Below are positions 32,093 to 34,689 of a stretch of DNA of 34,689 bases, piece by piece. Under the pieces are notes generated by a model. It worked only from the letters and a program-made list of their open reading frames with translations, did no database searches and was not told where the DNA came from. The DNA is taken from positions 444,017 to 478,705 of the forward strand of contig DEXE01000006.1 in NCBI GenBank assembly GCA_002363955.1, written 5' to 3'. The position numbers were made by a program, and so were the translations under genes. This stretch comes from Methylophaga sp. UBA3192 (GTDB lineage: Bacteria > Pseudomonadota > Gammaproteobacteria > Nitrosococcales > Methylophagaceae). The first letter of the stretch is position 1. Each line of letters opens with the position of its first letter.

Positions 32093-34069
32093 TTAAGGAG
32101 TCAAGTCAGTTCGACCCAGCGGCATATCATAGCGTTGTTCCCGATATAACCAGGATGGCAATAAAACATGTGACAGCGCTTTGCGTTCATCTGCCGTTGA
32201 TGCCGGTCCTACAATTTCCAGTTGACGGGACTTCGGTGAGTAATAGCCTTCAAGTGCAGAATTTTGCGGCCTGAGTACCGTTACTTTTTCACCGTGCATC
32301 AGAGCGAAATAATCAGCGAACTGCATCAACGCACGACCGGTGGACTGCTGTTCACTGTCTAGACTTAAATCACGTCCAATCATCGGCGTTTCGGCATTGA
32401 CTCCCATTAATGACAATAAGGTTGGTGCCATATCAATCTGACTGGCAACGGTAGAAATGCTCCGTGGCTTTATATCGGCACCTAAAATTAAACCGGGAAT
32501 TTGAAAACGTTCAATGGGCACGAGTGCATCGCCATAAACGTTTAAATCATGATCAGCAATCACCAGAAATAAGGTGTTGTCCCAGTAATCACTCTGCATC
32601 GCCTTATCAAAAAACTGCCCTAGCGCATAATCGGCATATTTCACCGCATTGGTATTACTTTGTTTGACAGGGTTATCCAGTTCAATACGGCCATCGGGAA
32701 ATTCATAAGGCGAATGATTACTCGAGGTAAATACCAGACTGAAATAAGGCTGACCCTGGGCATTTTTTTGTTGAATCTGCTGGTGCGCTTTATCCAGTAA
32801 ATCCTCATCAGATACACCCCAACTTCCAGTAAAAACCGCATGTGGGTAATCATGTTGATCAATGACCGATTCAAAGCCATTGCCAATAAAGAAACTCGCC
32901 ATATTGTCAAAGTGTGACTCACCACCATAGATAAACTCGGTGAAATAGCCTTGCTGTTTGAGTAAACCGGCAATGGTAAAAAAGTTTTGTTGAGACAGCG
33001 AAAGCTTAACCACACTGCGAGCTGGCGTCGGCAAATAGCCACTGATTACCGCCTCAATACCTCTTACTGAGCGAGTGCCCGTGGCATAAAGCTGTTCAAA
33101 CCACCAACCTTTTTGTTTGAGGCGTTCAAGTTCCGGGGTGACGGCATATTCACCGCCAAGAGACTCAACAAACGTTGCCCCCATACTTTCTTGCAGAATA
33201 ATCACCAGATTGAGTGGTTTATCCCGTTTTACCGTTGCCTGCCGGGTATTTAAGGTTGGAAATTTACTTTTACTGTCTATACCAATCCACGGGTAGCTTT
33301 CATGTATTTCAGCCATTATGGCTTCATTAGACATTGTGCCGTAGACCTCAGCAGCATTTGATTCGTGCTGCATATTGTAAATAGCAAAATACACTGACCA
33401 GGCGGAGTTAAGCATAAGACTATTCACCATCGCATCCGGTGTCAGAGCAAAGCTGGACGGATTGGCAGGCCGATGACCAACAGACGATCGAATCATTAAA
33501 ACAAGTACGATGATCAACAACGGCCAGGTAAGCCATAATTTCCAAAGCGGCCAGGGCCTTTGAGTGTTATTCAACCAACGTTGCAATAACTTAACGGCAA
33601 GACATCCTGATACGACGGTCAGTAAGAGTCCTGTCACTAAAGGCATTCGAAAACCGTGCCATAAGGTCGCAAACACTTCACGGGGATATTTCAGATATTC
33701 TACAAATAACCGGTTGGGACGCAGATCATACTGACTGATAAAAGCAGGAGTGGATGCTTCCATAAAGCTGATAATGACAATAACCATTACGCCCCAAACG
33801 AGCACCAGATTTTGCCAAAATTTCCAGCCAGGTCGATTTGCCAGTAAGGGCAGTCCGAGCGCTAATGGCGCGAGTAACATCCCCAGCATAATCAAATCGG
33901 CACGAATGCCTTGCCAGAAAATAGTGGGGAGTGAGGCAGCTGTTGTCACCCTCTCCCACTGCCACACCACTAAGCCAAGACGCGATAAACTCAGAATCAC
34001 TAAGCCCGTCAGCAGCAGCTGAATAAATATCAAATAAGGGCCAAAAAAAGACTGTAATTTTGACATCAT
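32093..34069 (-). CDS. LTA synthase-like phosphoglycerol transferase (sulfatase fold)
   Basis: A membrane enzyme with about five N-terminal helices (to about residue 200) and a periplasmic sulfatase-fold domain, the plan of LtaS and MdoB/OpgB, which transfer phosphoglycerol from phosphatidylglycerol to glycans. Visible: LNLVIILQESMG with metal-binding Glu (E294), the catalytic Thr (T332) in ATGTRSVRG, a downstream FVYGG-like motif (FIYGGESHFDNM), and VIADHDLN. I use the ATG at 34069, which overlaps the dgkA stop by one base (TGATG); the ATG at 34066 is equally possible. Transfer releases diacylglycerol, which DgkA, the upstream gene, recycles. The acceptor is probably a periplasmic glucan. 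Confidence 0.85.
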   Translation of the reverse strand: MMSKLQSFFGPYLIFIQLLLTGLVILSLSRLGLVVWQWERVTTAASLPTIFWQGIRADLIMLGMLLAPLALGLPLLANRPGWKFWQNLVLVWGVMVIVIISFMEASTPAFISQYDLRPNRLFVEYLKYPREVFATLWHGFRMPLVTGLLLTVVSGCLAVKLLQRWLNNTQRPWPLWKLWLTWPLLIIVLVLMIRSSVGHRPANPSSFALTPDAMVNSLMLNSAWSVYFAIYNMQHESNAAEVYGTMSNEAIMAEIHESYPWIGIDSKSKFPTLNTRQATVKRDKPLNLVIILQESMGATFVESLGGEYAVTPELERLKQKGWWFEQLYATGTRSVRGIEAVISGYLPTPARSVVKLSLSQQNFFTIAGLLKQQGYFTEFIYGGESHFDNMASFFIGNGFESVIDQHDYPHAVFTGSWGVSDEDLLDKAHQQIQQKNAQGQPYFSLVFTSSNHSPYEFPDGRIELDNPVKQSNTNAVKYADYALGQFFDKAMQSDYWDNTLFLVIADHDLNVYGDALVPIERFQIPGLILGADIKPRSISTVASQIDMAPTLLSLMGVNAETPMIGRDLSLDSEQQSTGRALMQFADYFALMHGEKVTVLRPQNSALEGYYSPKSRQLEIVGPASTADERKALSHVLLPSWLYREQRYDMPLGRTDLTP

Positions 34070-34440
34070 CAGCCCCGTCCTACTAATGGCCACAGAATAG
34101 TCAGCCAAGTCGCCAGAGCAATAATAATGGCAATAAAGACCGCCAGAGAACCATAATCCTTCGCTCGACCAGACAGCTGATGGTGTTCGGTGCTGATGCG
34201 ATCAACGGTACATTCAATCGCTGAGTTCAGTGCTTCAACCATCACCACTAGCAATAAAACCGTGATCATGGCCAGTCGTTCAACTGGTGATACATCGAAA
34301 AAGAAACTTCCAATACCCGCAGTTAATAACAGCAGAAAGGCTTGTCGAAAAGCGGTTTCATAACGCAGTGCGGCGAAAAGCCCCTGCATTGAATAACCAA
34401 AAGCATAAAACAGCCGTTTGCATCCAGTTTGTTTTTCCAC
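34069..34440 (-). CDS. dgkA: Diacylglycerol kinase
   Basis: A small three-helix inner-membrane kinase that phosphorylates diacylglycerol to phosphatidic acid. The 123 residues include the family signature EALNSAIECTVDRISTEHHQLSGRAKDYGSLAVF with the ATP/metal glutamates and the AKD.GSAAV-type motif, and the N-terminal amphipathic 'RLFYAFGYSMQGLFAALRYETAFRQ'. I use the GTG at 34440, which gives the expected N-terminus; a nearby ATG is out of frame. It is translated together with the LTA synthase-like gene and recycles the diacylglycerol that enzyme produces. A weak PmrA-type box lies 47 bases upstream. Confidence 0.92.
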   Translation of the reverse strand: MEKQTGCKRLFYAFGYSMQGLFAALRYETAFRQAFLLLLTAGIGSFFFDVSPVERLAMITVLLLVVMVEALNSAIECTVDRISTEHHQLSGRAKDYGSLAVFIAIIIALATWLTILWPLVGRG

Positions 34441-34487
34441 AAAATTGCCCCATTACTCAAAATGAGGCTAATGCTACGCCGCCAATA

Positions 34488-34504
34488 CTTAACTAAACCT
34501 TACG
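34488..34504 (-). promoter_or_regulatory. Degenerate PmrA/QseB-type box before dgkA
   Basis: CTTAAC-TAAAC-CTTACG on the plus strand keeps the 11-base period and the TTA cores but misses three consensus positions. It lies 47 bases before the dgkA start, almost the same distance as the perfect box before the ten-gene operon, with a TAGCAT -10 candidate 11 bases downstream. Suggestive only. Confidence 0.3.
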
Positions 34505-34586
34505 GAATTGAATTTTGTTTGATTCGTCAGTCTTTTTGTTTTGCAGCTTGTCAAGATGTGAACAGTACTTGTTAAAAGGTGGCTTT

Positions 34587-34667
34587 ATGAAATCCAAACT
34601 AACTTTCTGGCACTATCTGGTGATGGGTATTATTGCCTTTGGTTTTATTGATGTTAGGGCTTGTTGA
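34587..34667 (+). pseudogene. Small ORF cut short by the repeat element
   Basis: AAAGGTGG, a good ribosome binding site, precedes an ATG at 34587. The frame encodes 26 residues with a hydrophobic segment (FWHYLVMGIIAFGFI) and meets a TGA inside the terminal repeat of the element copy at 34657. The first 22 residues look like the start of a membrane or secreted protein whose remainder was displaced. The window ends before the other side of the element can be seen, so whether the rest exists beyond it is unknown. Confidence 0.45.
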
Positions 34668-34689
34668 TCTTTCATCTCCGCTTCTGTTG
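34657..34689. mobile_element. MITE-like element, left end of a second copy
   Basis: GGGCTTGTTGATCTTTCA (34657-34674) matches the 18-bp terminal repeat of the 12881-13210 element except one base (and one inserted-versus-replaced T). The next 15 bases match the complement of that element's right end (about 13178-13192) better than its left end, so this copy is inverted relative to the first. The element continues beyond the window. Confidence 0.75.

Noticed and set aside
1..34689. CRISPR array, prophage, tRNA or rRNA genes
   Set aside because: No regularly spaced direct repeats, phage structural genes, cloverleaf-like sequences or ribosomal RNA stretches were seen on either strand.

Overview
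The window looks like a stretch of chromosome from a methylotrophic gammaproteobacterium, most likely a Methylophaga-like marine or brackish species. This rests on the tail of a formaldehyde-activating-enzyme family gene at the left edge, on gammaproteobacterial housekeeping genes (yoaA, selO, dgkA, norR, hmp, a QseBC/PmrAB-like two-component pair), and on moderate, AT-leaning base composition with overlapping operons. The species is an inference; no rRNA or tRNA gene is present to anchor it.

Layout. 1-4.0 kb: Fae-family tail with a strong terminator, an uncharacterised protein, the YoaA helicase, then a leftward pair (DUF2237 protein and pterin carbinolamine dehydratase) and a small unknown gene. 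4.0-10.7 kb: a complete Type I restriction-modification operon hsdM-hsdS-hsdR on the minus strand, with a long hairpin beyond its 3' end and a possible gene remnant beside its 5' end. 11.0-12.7 kb: selO. 12.9-13.7 kb: a 330-bp, highly structured element with perfect 18-bp terminal inverted repeats, followed by a truncated luciferase-like monooxygenase. 13.8-14.6 kb: an OhrR/MarR-type regulator divergent from a small secreted protein, with a dyad operator over the shared promoter region.

14.7-23.5 kb is a nitrite/nitric-oxide block. It holds a decayed nnrS, an AniA-type copper nitrite reductase carrying an unusual three-helix membrane anchor, a CcoQ-like small protein, a solitary CcoN (cbb3 oxidase catalytic subunit with no ccoO or ccoP here), a divergent LysR regulator, a zinc alcohol dehydrogenase, NorR, and flavohemoglobin Hmp. 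The hmp upstream region has two GT-N7-AC NorR sites arranged as a large palindrome and a sigma-54 promoter. NirK would make NO, CcoN would respire O2 (or possibly NO), and NorR/Hmp would detoxify NO.

23.9-31.9 kb is a tightly coupled ten-gene minus-strand operon: thermostable-hemolysin family protein, AMP-dependent ligase, heme-oxygenase-like (TenA/UndA-type) putative diiron enzyme, SDR, TPR lipoprotein-like or secreted protein, OmpR-type response regulator, histidine kinase, cupredoxin, FTR1 iron permease and outer-membrane protein. A near-perfect PmrA/QseB-type box (CTTAAG-N5-CTTAAG) stands in front of it. This combination of a small-molecule (probably acyl-derived) pathway with iron import and its own two-component system is the best candidate for an undescribed system. 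32.1-34.4 kb: dgkA and an LTA-synthase-like phosphoglycerol transferase in one operon, with a degenerate version of the same box. The right edge holds the start of a second copy of the 330-bp element, inverted relative to the first, cutting a small ORF.
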